Positions 17,085-24,268 of a stretch of 64,000 nucleotides of DNA are shown here, piece by piece; within the stretch, counting starts at the first letter, position 1, and each line of letters begins with the position of its first letter. This stretch comes from TH-plancto1 sp031431195 (GTDB lineage: Bacteria > Planctomycetota > Planctomycetia > Planctomycetales > Planctomycetaceae), in the NCBI GenBank assembly GCA_031431195.1, contig JANPCU010000361.1, positions 1 through 64,000 of the forward strand, given 5' to 3'. The position numbers were made by a program, and so were the translations under genes. The notes under the pieces were generated by a model. It saw nothing but the letters and a program-made list of their open reading frames with translations, ran no database searches and had not been told where the DNA came from.

Positions 17085-17903
17085 CTACCGCACCACGATG
17101 GCTGCCTTCACACACCGAAATCCGACGGCATCGTCTTTCCCGTCCTGGGCGAACTTCCGCCGCGAGGCACTCGACAGCTGGGGATGCGAGTCCTTCCACG
17201 ATCCGCTGCGCATCACGACCGTGCCATCCGCATCGGCCTTGGTTCCGTCTGCGTAGTCGGACGTCCAAGGGGTGCTACAGATCTCCGACAGATACCCGTG
17301 CATGTCGTACAGTCCCCACGGATTGGGAGCCAACTCCCCCACCGGCGGATCGTTCCCCGCAGCGTTGCCATGATGCCAGCCATACTTGTCGAGCAAGGTG
17401 GCCTTGGGATCCGCATCGCCTGCGGCTTGAGCCTTGTCCCCAAAGCTGTAACGAGTGGTCGTGCCCGCACGGCAGCAGTACTCCCACTCGACCTCCGTGG
17501 GGAGACGGATTTCTTCGTTCGCGGCGATGAGCTTCCGTCCCTGGAGCAACTTCGTGATCTTGCCACAGAACTCGGCGGCCTCGGCGGGAGTCAGCATCTC
17601 CACCGAGTTGCGCGGCCCCTTCCACTTGCTGGGGTTTATTCCCATGACCTGCTGGTACAGGTTCTGCGGCACCTCATACTTCGCTATCGAGAAGGAACCG
17701 GTCAGTGTGACTTCATGAACCGGTTGCGAGTTGGCTTCGTCAGCTGACCCCATGGCGAAAGTCGCAGGAAAGGCTCCCTGTCCCGGATTGATCGCTACGA
17801 ACTCGCTGTCGAACAGCTCCAGCGGGTCTTGGGCCTCGTCGGCCCATAACGGACTGCCGCAGAGTATGTGAAATGCGATCAGCCAGCAGATCGTTCGTGT
17901 CAT
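17085..17903 (-). CDS. SUMF1 / formylglycine-generating-enzyme-like secreted protein
   Basis: The protein (272 aa from ATG 17903) has a signal peptide (MTRTICWLIAFHILCGSPLW, cleavage near AD-EAQ) and an FGE/SUMF1 domain: FAMGSADEANSQPVHEVTL, KYEVPQNLYQQVMG, RLPTEVEWEYCCRAG, PNPWGLYDMHGYLSEIC and VMRSGSWKDS...SSASRRKF. In true formylglycine-generating enzymes a Cys pair near the last motif binds copper; here the SASRRKF stretch lacks it, so this is probably a SUMF1-fold protein with a non-FGE role. It is common in planctomycetes, which carry many sulfatases, though none lies in this window. Confidence 0.85.
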   Translation of the reverse strand: MTRTICWLIAFHILCGSPLWADEAQDPLELFDSEFVAINPGQGAFPATFAMGSADEANSQPVHEVTLTGSFSIAKYEVPQNLYQQVMGINPSKWKGPRNSVEMLTPAEAAEFCGKITKLLQGRKLIAANEEIRLPTEVEWEYCCRAGTTTRYSFGDKAQAAGDADPKATLLDKYGWHHGNAAGNDPPVGELAPNPWGLYDMHGYLSEICSTPWTSDYADGTKADADGTVVMRSGSWKDSHPQLSSASRRKFAQDGKDDAVGFRCVKAAIVVR

Positions 17904-17910
17904 GTGAGCC

Positions 17911-18183
17911 TCAGTGTGCAATCGGAATTCGCATCGTCGGACCAGCAGCCAGTGGCTCGCGGTCGAGTGGTCGTGGTCGGGGAGTCCAACCCGTCGTGCG
18001 AGTCGGGAACGCCTCGCCCCAGGACGGGATCTGGTCCGCCCGGAGATCGATCACAATATCGATGTTCATAATCAGCCGTGGTTCACCCCAGATCGAACTC
18101 GCCAACGCCCCGACGATGAGATCGGGAATCTGGAATTGTTCCAGAGTGTTGACGGCAAACCGAAGAATGTCAGGTTGTTCCAC
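17911..18183 (-). pseudogene. Truncated nucleotidyltransferase-like (MNT / AbiEii-type) gene
   Basis: A GTG start at 18183 overlaps the stop of the 82-aa gene. The 90-residue product begins VEQPDILRFAVNTLEQFQIP and has the nucleotidyltransferase-type core DLIVGALASSIWGEPRLIMN followed by IDIVIDL, where a G-S...D-x-D pattern would bind metal and NTP (here GA replaces the usual GS/GG). After about residue 65 the sequence degenerates into a Pro/Arg-rich tail (TRTTGWTPRPRPLDREPLAA) unlike the family, which is normally considerably longer. This is best explained by a frameshift or 3' deletion. The small upstream partner is intact. Confidence 0.6.
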
Positions 18184-18418
18184 GGAACATCCTCCGGGCC
18201 AGTTCCTCATGCACCTGTTCCTCGGACCAATCGGGGTGATCGCCACGGACTCCACAGGCCATCAGTTTCTTCGCAGTCCTATGGGCGGCTCCGAGCATGG
18301 CGATCTTCTCGGTCGTCGTCTTTGAGCGGAGGATCTCGATCATCTCACGGTCCATGAACTCGACGACCAGTGGTTCAGGAATCGGCATCGAACTGGATGT
18401 GGTCACCGCGATCATCAT
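18170..18418 (-). CDS. Small partner protein of a nucleotidyltransferase module
   Basis: The 82-residue product contains the recognisable pattern FMDREMIEILRSKTTTEKIA, then a helix with ACGVRGDHPDWSEEQVHEEL and a C-terminal ARRMF. Small proteins of this type (a conserved HPxWSEEQVxxExARR tail) are usually encoded directly upstream of a nucleotidyltransferase-like protein, as here with a 14-bp overlap. The function is unknown; a two-gene toxin-antitoxin-like or regulatory role is speculative. Confidence 0.65.
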   Translation of the reverse strand: MMIAVTTSSSMPIPEPLVVEFMDREMIEILRSKTTTEKIAMLGAAHRTAKKLMACGVRGDHPDWSEEQVHEELARRMFRGTT

Positions 18419-18453
18419 TCACCTCACGTCTGTGTGCATCTGGCGTCAGCACT

Positions 18454-18558
18454 CTACCCGAGAGTGCCCAACAAGTACGTCCGACCCGCCGCCAGGGCCT
18501 CATCCAGCTTCTCCGGCAGGCGGCCACCGGCTTCGGCCATGTCGGGCTTGCCGCCACC
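18454..18558 (-). pseudogene. Displaced second copy of the alaS 3' end
   Basis: Read on the minus strand, 18558 to 18454 encodes 34 residues ending in TAG: GGGKPDMAEAGGRLPEKL, then DEALAAGRTYLLGTLG. This aligns with the true AlaRS C-terminus (GGGKPDMAEAGGRMPEKL, EEALTAGRAYFVGAIE) with about 25 of 34 identical. The two DNA copies share a 35-bp identical run, 18524-18558 and 19747-19781, and diverge outside it at both synonymous and non-synonymous sites. The fragment has no start and begins ten bases after the stop of the 209-aa gene. It looks like the former 3' end of alaS, separated from the gene by the two-gene cassette. Confidence 0.85.
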
Positions 18559-18568
18559 TGAGTTGGTG

Positions 18569-19198
18569 TCAGCCGATTGAGTCGATTTCATCCAATCGAA
18601 TCACGCGAGGTGCTGCTACCCCGTCCTCAATGAACGAAACTTCAACGCACTGATTTGGTCCGATGCCCAATGAGATCGGAGAGCCTTGGAATGATCTCCC
18701 ATCCTTGAGCCCCACATGGTGCGGTTGCCACACACCTGGGCCTCGATTCATCAATTCAATTAACTTTCGGTTGATGTCTTCCGTAGTCATCGAATTTGCC
18801 TGTGTGAATGTGAAAACCTGGCGGGGGTAGAGATAGGTTTGTTCAACCAGCATCGACCCCAGAGATCTCCCCCCGTACCAAGTTGCCATCCGTCCGGTAA
18901 ATCGAGCTAAGATTGCCACCGCATCTTTGGCGATGGGATTCTTCGGCCCGATGACCTTAATCTCGGAACTAGAGACCCAAGAGTTGTTAAGCTTTCCGAG
19001 GGAACGATGCACTGATCGATATGCTGCAGCGGGGCCGTCACTGTCGTAGATGTCGGTGACGACATAGAGAAACCAATCCCCTTCCTCAGCGGTCTTGACC
19101 CAAAACGCAGCCTGAACAATGTTACCGTCGGCGGCGAAGCGTTCGACGAATCGTCGACCATCGGCAATCTGTTCGTCTACCAGCGCGACTTGACCCAT
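18569..19198 (-). CDS. Unknown 209-aa protein paired with HEPN protein
   Basis: No family function is recognised. The protein is probably cytosolic with an alpha/beta composition: an N-terminal helix (VDEQIADGRRFVERFAADGN), a strand-rich core (AAFWVKTAEEGDWFLYVVTD), then RFTGRMATWYGGRSLGSMLV and a C-terminal beta-rich end (QCVEVSFIEDGVAAPRVIRL). It starts inside the upstream HEPN gene (22-bp overlap), implying coupled expression. It ends directly before the displaced alaS fragment. It may neutralise, or be the effector of, the HEPN protein; the sequence does not say which. Confidence 0.75.
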   Translation of the reverse strand: MGQVALVDEQIADGRRFVERFAADGNIVQAAFWVKTAEEGDWFLYVVTDIYDSDGPAAAYRSVHRSLGKLNNSWVSSSEIKVIGPKNPIAKDAVAILARFTGRMATWYGGRSLGSMLVEQTYLYPRQVFTFTQANSMTTEDINRKLIELMNRGPGVWQPHHVGLKDGRSFQGSPISLGIGPNQCVEVSFIEDGVAAPRVIRLDEIDSIG

Positions 19199-19587
19199 GG
19201 CAGCACCCCTTTCTCGATGGCTTCGTAAATGTCTGTGGCTTCCTGCTCCGTCTTACCGACCTCGTATCGACTCTGCTCGCTCCATTCCTGCACGATGCTC
19301 CACTGGACGTTTACCGAGGGATCTTTGGCCATCTCCATGTCGAGTTCAGCCAGTTTGCAAAGTGAGCTCAGATTGTGCTGATAGAATGTCCCAACGAAAG
19401 TCTTGTCGGGACAACTGTTCCTCTTCATCAAGCGGGAAATGATACAGACCTTCAACGCGAATTCGACCGCATACCCGACAATGTAATAGGAACCATCCCA
19501 GTTCTGGTGGTCGAGCAGGAGCTTCGCTTCTCGCATTCGAAGGTCCATCAATTGCTCAAAGTCCGCCCGAGACGTGATGGTTGTCAT
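19177..19587 (-). CDS. HEPN domain protein
   Basis: The 136-residue helical protein has the HEPN pattern: RMREAKLLLDHQNWDGSYYI, GYAVEFALKVCII in the central helix pair, and YQHNLSSLCKLAELD, matching the YxHDLxxL segment of common HEPN proteins. HEPN domains include RNase toxins and nucleotide-binding partners, but the Rx4-6H catalytic motif of HEPN RNases is not clearly present, so nuclease activity is doubtful. It lies 89 bp downstream of the alaS stop on the same strand and overlaps the 209-aa gene. Part of the cassette lying between the two alaS 3' ends. Confidence 0.8.
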   Translation of the reverse strand: MTTITSRADFEQLMDLRMREAKLLLDHQNWDGSYYIVGYAVEFALKVCIISRLMKRNSCPDKTFVGTFYQHNLSSLCKLAELDMEMAKDPSVNVQWSIVQEWSEQSRYEVGKTEQEATDIYEAIEKGVLPWVKSRW

Positions 19588-19676
19588 CTCGATCAGTCTC
19601 CAGTATCGATGGGTCCGAAACTCCAGTCGTTATATCGAAAGTAGCGGATTGCCTCGTCTTTCGCCAGCCCCCGGGA

Positions 19677-22292
19677 CTATTCTATGGCCCCGACGAAGTA
19701 CGCCCGACCGGCAGTCAGCGCCTCTTCCAACTTTTCGGGCATCCGCCCACCGGCTTCGGCCATGTCGGGCTTGCCGCCACCGCCGCCGCCGGCCACAGCT
19801 GCGGCGGCTTTGACGCAGTCGCCAGCTTTGACCTTTTTGAGCTGGTCCTTGCTCACAGCTGCGATGAAGGCCACCTTGTCCTCGATCACGGCCCCGAGCA
19901 ATACGACGACCGAGCCACCCGTGGAGACGAGTTCGTTGGCATACATTCGCAGCTGATCGCGGTCGACTTTGTCGAGCTTCTGGCAGATGAGTTTCGTGGA
20001 GCCGATGTTTTCTGCATCGGCCAACAGCTTGACGGCGGCATGTGCGATCGATGCTTTGCTCAGCACAGCGAGGTCTTGCTTGAGTGAGCGAATCTCGTCT
20101 TGCAGAGCGGTGACGCGGGCGGGTATGTCACGAGCGGGGGACTTGAGCGCGGCACCGAGTTGCTTGAGGATCGACTCCTGCTCGTGAACGCTGGCGATCG
20201 CCCGCTCGCCAGTCACCGCAGTGATGCGGCGGATACCAGCTGCGATCGGTTCTTCGGACAGTACGCGGCAGAGTCCGACCTGCCCGGTGCTGCTCAAGTG
20301 AATGCCGCCGCAGAGTTCCTTGCTGAAGTCACCCATAGAGACCATGCGGACAATGTCGGGGTACTTTTCGCCGAACAGGGCCATCGCTCCAGACGCCTTG
20401 GCCTCTTCGATCCTCATGAAGTTGATCGAGACCGGAGCCCCTTCCACGATCCGCTCGTTGATGATCTTCTCGACGCGCTGCAACTCCTCGGAAGTCATCG
20501 CCGCCCCGTGCGAGAAGTCAAATCGCAGCTGGTCGTTGTCGACCTTGGAACCGCGTTGGGTCGCGTGATGGCCGATGACCTGGTGCAGGGCATGATGCAG
20601 AATGTGAGTGGCCGAGTGAGCGCGGCGAATCCCGGCTCGACGGACCGGATCGACTGCGGCCTTCACGGTATCGCCGACCTTGATCGAACCCGACTTCAAG
20701 ATGCCGACATGCACGAGCAATCCCGCATGCTTCTGGCAATCGGAGACTTCGAACTGTCCCTGTCCGGTCAGCAACCCGCTATCGCCGACTTGTCCGCCCG
20801 ATTCGCCATAGAACGGAGACTGGTCGAGGATGACTTGAGCAGTGACGCCAACTTGGTGGAGTTCGGTCACACGTTCGAGCGAACCCTCGTGGACTTCCAG
20901 AATGCCCACCACTCGGGCGGTCGACTCGGTGGCCTCGTAAGCCAAGAACTTCGTGTCGCCGACTTCCTGTTGAATCATGTCGAGCGGACCGGCGGACATC
21001 ACGCCCCACGACCCCTGGCCGCTCTTCTTCTTGTGGTCTTCCTCAGCGACCGTGAAAGCAGTCGAGTCGACGGTCAAGCCGCGATCCGCCGCCAGCGCGG
21101 TCGTGAGATCGACAACAAAGCCGTCGGTCTGGTGCAGGTCGAAGACCGCCTCTCCGGGGAGAACAGTACTTCCGCCTTGGCGGACCTTCTCGACCAGTTT
21201 ATCGAACTTCGACAGCCCACGATCAATCGTGGCCAGGAACGTCGACTCTTCATCGCGGATCGTGTTGACCACGCTCTTCTCGGTCTGCGTGATATCGGGA
21301 TACGGACCCTTCATCAGGGCGATGACCGTCGGCACGAGCGTGTGCAGGAACGGCTCCTGCTTGCCGAGCAGATACCCTTCGAGCAAAGCCCGCCGCAGCA
21401 GCAGTCGGATGATGTACTCCGCTCCGTTGGCCCCGGGGGCGACTCCCTCATGGATCGCAAAGGCGCAGGCCCGCACGTGGTCGGCGATTCGCCGCATCGC
21501 GCGGCCTGACTGGCCCGCGTACTCGTACTTCACACCGACCGCATCACCCGCCGCGATGCACAGCGGCTTGAGCGAATCGATCTCGAAGTTGCTCAAGACT
21601 CCCTGCATCACGCTGGCGGTCCGCTCCAAGCCCATGCCGGTGTCGATGTTCTTCTTGGGCAGCGGGTGCAGGTTGTTCGGCGGATTACCGACGCGGTTGA
21701 ACTGCGTGAACACGAGGTTCCAAATCTCGACCGGTTCCTTGGCTCCCGGAGTCAGATAATAGATCTCGCTACACGGGCCGCAGACGCCGTCCGGGCCTTG
21801 CGACGGAGCCGACGCGGGCCAGAAGTTCTCCGCTTCATCCAGCCGCGAGATCCGGCTCGGATCGAGGCCGATCTCCTTGTTCCAGATTCCGAACGCTTCA
21901 TCATCGTCCAAGTACACCGTCACCGTCAGCCGGTCCTTCTCCAGTCCCAGCCACTGTTTCGAAGTCAGAAACTCCCACGCCCAGTGGATCGCCTCTTTCT
22001 TGAAGTACCCGCCGAACGAAAAGTTCCCCAGCATCTCAAAAAACGTGTGGTGCCGAGTCGTGACTCCGACGTTCCCGATGTCGCCCGTCCGGACGCACTT
22101 CTGGCACGTCGTCGCAGCGATGAAGTCGATCGGTCCGATGCCGAGGAACTGGTTCTTGAACTGGTTCATCCCCGCGGGGGTGAACAGGACGGTCTTGTCG
22201 GATCGTGGGACCAGGACATCGCTCGGTCGGCGGACGCAACCCTTGGACTCAAAGAACGAGAGGTACTTTTCGCGGAGTTCGTCGGTTTTCAT
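19677..22292 (-). CDS. alaS: Alanyl-tRNA synthetase
   Basis: The enzyme (871 aa from ATG 22292) charges tRNA-Ala with alanine. It begins MKTDELREKYLSFFESKGCV, then RRPSDVLVPRSDKTVLFTPA (class II motif region), TTCQKCVRTGDIGNVGVTTR, the editing-domain zinc motifs RRAHSATHILHHAL (HxxxH) and CGGIHLSSTGQVG (CxxxH), and a DHHA1-type C-terminus with AVAGGGGGGKPDMAEAGG. A GTG four codons upstream is possible but AlaRS proteins start at MKT. The last about 32 codons differ from a second copy of the 3' end at 18454-18558, so the present C-terminus may be of foreign origin. Divergent from the STAS-like gene. Confidence 0.97.
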   Translation of the reverse strand: MKTDELREKYLSFFESKGCVRRPSDVLVPRSDKTVLFTPAGMNQFKNQFLGIGPIDFIAATTCQKCVRTGDIGNVGVTTRHHTFFEMLGNFSFGGYFKKEAIHWAWEFLTSKQWLGLEKDRLTVTVYLDDDEAFGIWNKEIGLDPSRISRLDEAENFWPASAPSQGPDGVCGPCSEIYYLTPGAKEPVEIWNLVFTQFNRVGNPPNNLHPLPKKNIDTGMGLERTASVMQGVLSNFEIDSLKPLCIAAGDAVGVKYEYAGQSGRAMRRIADHVRACAFAIHEGVAPGANGAEYIIRLLLRRALLEGYLLGKQEPFLHTLVPTVIALMKGPYPDITQTEKSVVNTIRDEESTFLATIDRGLSKFDKLVEKVRQGGSTVLPGEAVFDLHQTDGFVVDLTTALAADRGLTVDSTAFTVAEEDHKKKSGQGSWGVMSAGPLDMIQQEVGDTKFLAYEATESTARVVGILEVHEGSLERVTELHQVGVTAQVILDQSPFYGESGGQVGDSGLLTGQGQFEVSDCQKHAGLLVHVGILKSGSIKVGDTVKAAVDPVRRAGIRRAHSATHILHHALHQVIGHHATQRGSKVDNDQLRFDFSHGAAMTSEELQRVEKIINERIVEGAPVSINFMRIEEAKASGAMALFGEKYPDIVRMVSMGDFSKELCGGIHLSSTGQVGLCRVLSEEPIAAGIRRITAVTGERAIASVHEQESILKQLGAALKSPARDIPARVTALQDEIRSLKQDLAVLSKASIAHAAVKLLADAENIGSTKLICQKLDKVDRDQLRMYANELVSTGGSVVVLLGAVIEDKVAFIAAVSKDQLKKVKAGDCVKAAAAVAGGGGGGKPDMAEAGGRMPEKLEEALTAGRAYFVGAIE

Positions 22293-22651
22293 CGGATCGG
22301 ACACACAGAGGCTGCGGAGAGTGAAGATTGGATTCTAGGGGGGAAGGCGGGCGGGCTGAAGGGAGAAGAGCGATCAGCGGTCAACTGTCAGGAGTCAGCC
22401 AGAGGTTTTCTGGAGTCATCGGATGTTGCCCGGAAGCCACACAGTCCATCCGATGTCGCGAAACTGCATCGTTCCCCGCCGCGAGCATCCCCCACTGCAA
22501 TTGGTTCTATCACCCGTCAATATCACGACTTGCGGGAAATCGATGAAAATGCTCAGCCAAATTGGCGCGCGGGATGCCAATGCTTCTTGGCACGAGTCGA
22601 CACCGTGGCTCTTCAGCGACGGACCTCTCCCCCACTCGCAGGTAAGTCATC
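22293..22651. other. Intergenic region between divergent alaS and the STAS-like gene
   Basis: These 359 bp should contain both promoters. No clear -10/-35 pair, T-box or riboswitch-like structure was identified by eye, and no credible gene is present. Confidence 0.4.
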
Positions 22652-23095
22652 ATGGCCGAACGCAAATACATTCATGGTCTCACCGTCCGCCAGGATGCCC
22701 AGACAGTCGTTCTGGACATCGGGGAGATGGAGATTTGGGACGGAGCCGATCTCTCTCTGATCCGCGACACCCTGATTTCCATGATTCGTAACGAGGGGGA
22801 ACGCTGCATCGGAATCAATATGCAGTATGTGAAACATGTCCCGAGCGGCTTCTTCGGGATGCTCTTCGACTGGTTCGAGTCAGGCATCGAAGTGCGGCTT
22901 TACCAGCCGACAGAACGTGTCGCCAATATGATCTGGTTCCGGCAGTTCTTCCTGCACGAAACCGGCGTTTGCTACGTTCTGCACGATGGGAGCAAGTGTG
23001 CCCCCGTGCTCGCCGGGGAGGAAGAAGATTCTTCTTGGCAGTCCGACACCCGCCCGGGGGAGCCCAGCCGACGTGACACGTCACGGGTTCTGTAG
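22652..23095 (+). CDS. STAS-like protein (putative anti-sigma antagonist or scaffold)
   Basis: The 147-residue product has alternating strand and helix order like a STAS/SpoIIAA domain: TVVLDIGEMEIWDGADLSLI, a long helix (IRDTLISMIRNEGERC), then IGINMQYVKHVPSGFFGMLF, where anti-sigma antagonists carry the phosphorylated Ser in a DSSGL-type turn (here VPSG), followed by EVRLYQPTERV. The C-terminal 30 residues are acidic or polar and probably disordered. Convergent with fliA and separated from it by a hairpin repeat. A regulatory link with the sigma factor is suggested by position only. Confidence 0.6.
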   Translation: MAERKYIHGLTVRQDAQTVVLDIGEMEIWDGADLSLIRDTLISMIRNEGERCIGINMQYVKHVPSGFFGMLFDWFESGIEVRLYQPTERVANMIWFRQFFLHETGVCYVLHDGSKCAPVLAGEEEDSSWQSDTRPGEPSRRDTSRVL

Positions 23096-23108
23096 TACGG
23101 AATCGAGG

Positions 23109-23166
23109 GATCGGCTTCCAGCCTGTCATGCCCCGCGATAGATGACAGGCTGGAAGCCTATCCCAC
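23109..23166. repeat. Post-stop palindromic repeat, copy C
   Basis: Arms are 23109-23129 (GATCGGCTTCCAGCCTGTCA) and 23144-23166. It sits between the convergent stop codons of the STAS-like gene (23095) and fliA (23171), 4 bp from the fliA stop. The position fits a bidirectional terminator, although neither side has a clear T-tract. Confidence 0.8.
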
Positions 23167-23170
23167 GGAC

Positions 23171-23947
23171 TCAGTCGAACTCTGGACGCCGACGACCGAG
23201 CTGATCCTTGAGTCTCGCCACGATACTGCTATGCATTTGGCTCACGCGCGACTCCGACAGGCCGAGAGTCTGGCCGATGTCCTTCATCGTCAATTCCTCA
23301 TAATAGTAGAGGATGATGATCAGTCGCTCGTTGCGATTCAGACCCTTCGTGACCAGCTTCATCACATCCTTTTTCTGGATGCCAGTCGTGGGGTCTTCGC
23401 CCTTCGAGTCTTCGATGACATCGATTTCGCGAACGTCTTTGTAGCTGTCGGTTTCGTACCACTTCTTGTTGAGACTGACGAGGGAGACGGCGCTGGCCTC
23501 CGTCTTCATCTTGTCGAACTCTTCGAGAGTGATCTGCAGCTTGCTGGCGAGTTCGATCTCGGTCGGTTGGCGACCGGTTTGGGCCTCGATTTCCTTGCGG
23601 GCTGCTTCGAGCTTGCTAGCCTTGCTGCGCACCAGCCGGGGAACCCAGTCCATCGTGCGGAGTTCGTCGAGCATGGCTCCACGGATACGTGGCACACAGT
23701 AGGTCTCAAACTTCACGCCCCGGTCCAGGTCGAACGCATCAATGGCGTCCATCAGACCAAACACCCCGGCGGAAATCAGATCGTTCAGATCGACCCCATC
23801 GGGTAGCTTTTGCCAGACTCGTTCGGCGTTGAACTTCACGAGTTGGAAGTAGTTTTCGATGAGACGGTTCCGCAGCTCTTCGGTCGGCTGGGCCCGGTAA
23901 TCGAGCCAGTACTGCTGGACGTCTTCAGCGGTGGCCTTGATGCTCAT
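23171..23947 (-). CDS. fliA: RNA polymerase sigma factor for flagellar genes (sigma-28 / WhiG family)
   Basis: At 258 residues this is a full FliA/WhiG-type group 3 sigma factor. Region 2 contains LNDLISAGVFGLMDAIDAFD and GVKFETYCVPRIRGAMLDEL, where the -10 recognition helix lies; region 3 has RQPTEIELASKLQITLEEFD; region 4 ends with LTMKDIGQTLGLSESRVSQM, the -35 helix-turn-helix. It directs transcription of late flagellar and chemotaxis genes. On the same strand as flhA, 321 bp downstream, as in many motility clusters, but flhF and flhG/fleN, which often intervene, are not visible. Confidence 0.95.
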   Translation of the reverse strand: MSIKATAEDVQQYWLDYRAQPTEELRNRLIENYFQLVKFNAERVWQKLPDGVDLNDLISAGVFGLMDAIDAFDLDRGVKFETYCVPRIRGAMLDELRTMDWVPRLVRSKASKLEAARKEIEAQTGRQPTEIELASKLQITLEEFDKMKTEASAVSLVSLNKKWYETDSYKDVREIDVIEDSKGEDPTTGIQKKDVMKLVTKGLNRNERLIIILYYYEELTMKDIGQTLGLSESRVSQMHSSIVARLKDQLGRRRPEFD

Positions 23948-24268
23948 GGACTTCTCCGTGGTCGCTCAGACCGGACATCGTGTCCGGTGTTGCCTCGTTA
24001 GCTCCGACCGATCACTCGCAGGTTCCGTGAACCCATGAGCCAACCCGTGTCGGGACTACCGGCTATCTCTGGAATCGACATTCCGCGATCGGGACTTCGG
24101 CAGAACTCCGAGAATCGTTGCCACCGTCGCATTTTTACAAACGCGATGATTGACTGGTTCTCGAAGCAGATGCGGTTGGTCTCGGTGGGGATGGCGAACG
24201 GTGTGGGGAACGGGAATTTAAGTGAGTCGCTGGGCGTCGTCCCTGACGGAACTCCGCATCGCGATCGC
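23948..24268. other. Spacer between flhA and fliA
   Basis: There are 321 bp where flhF/flhG sit in many other bacteria. A 107-codon frame covers part of it and runs into the flhA 3' end, but its composition is unlike a real protein. No hairpin or promoter was identified with confidence. Confidence 0.4.

Noticed and set aside
20100..22760. Long open frames on the plus strand opposite alaS (469 and 364 codons)
   Set aside because: They mirror the codon bias of alaS in a GC-rich genome, have no recognisable protein features, and are fully antisense to a certain gene.
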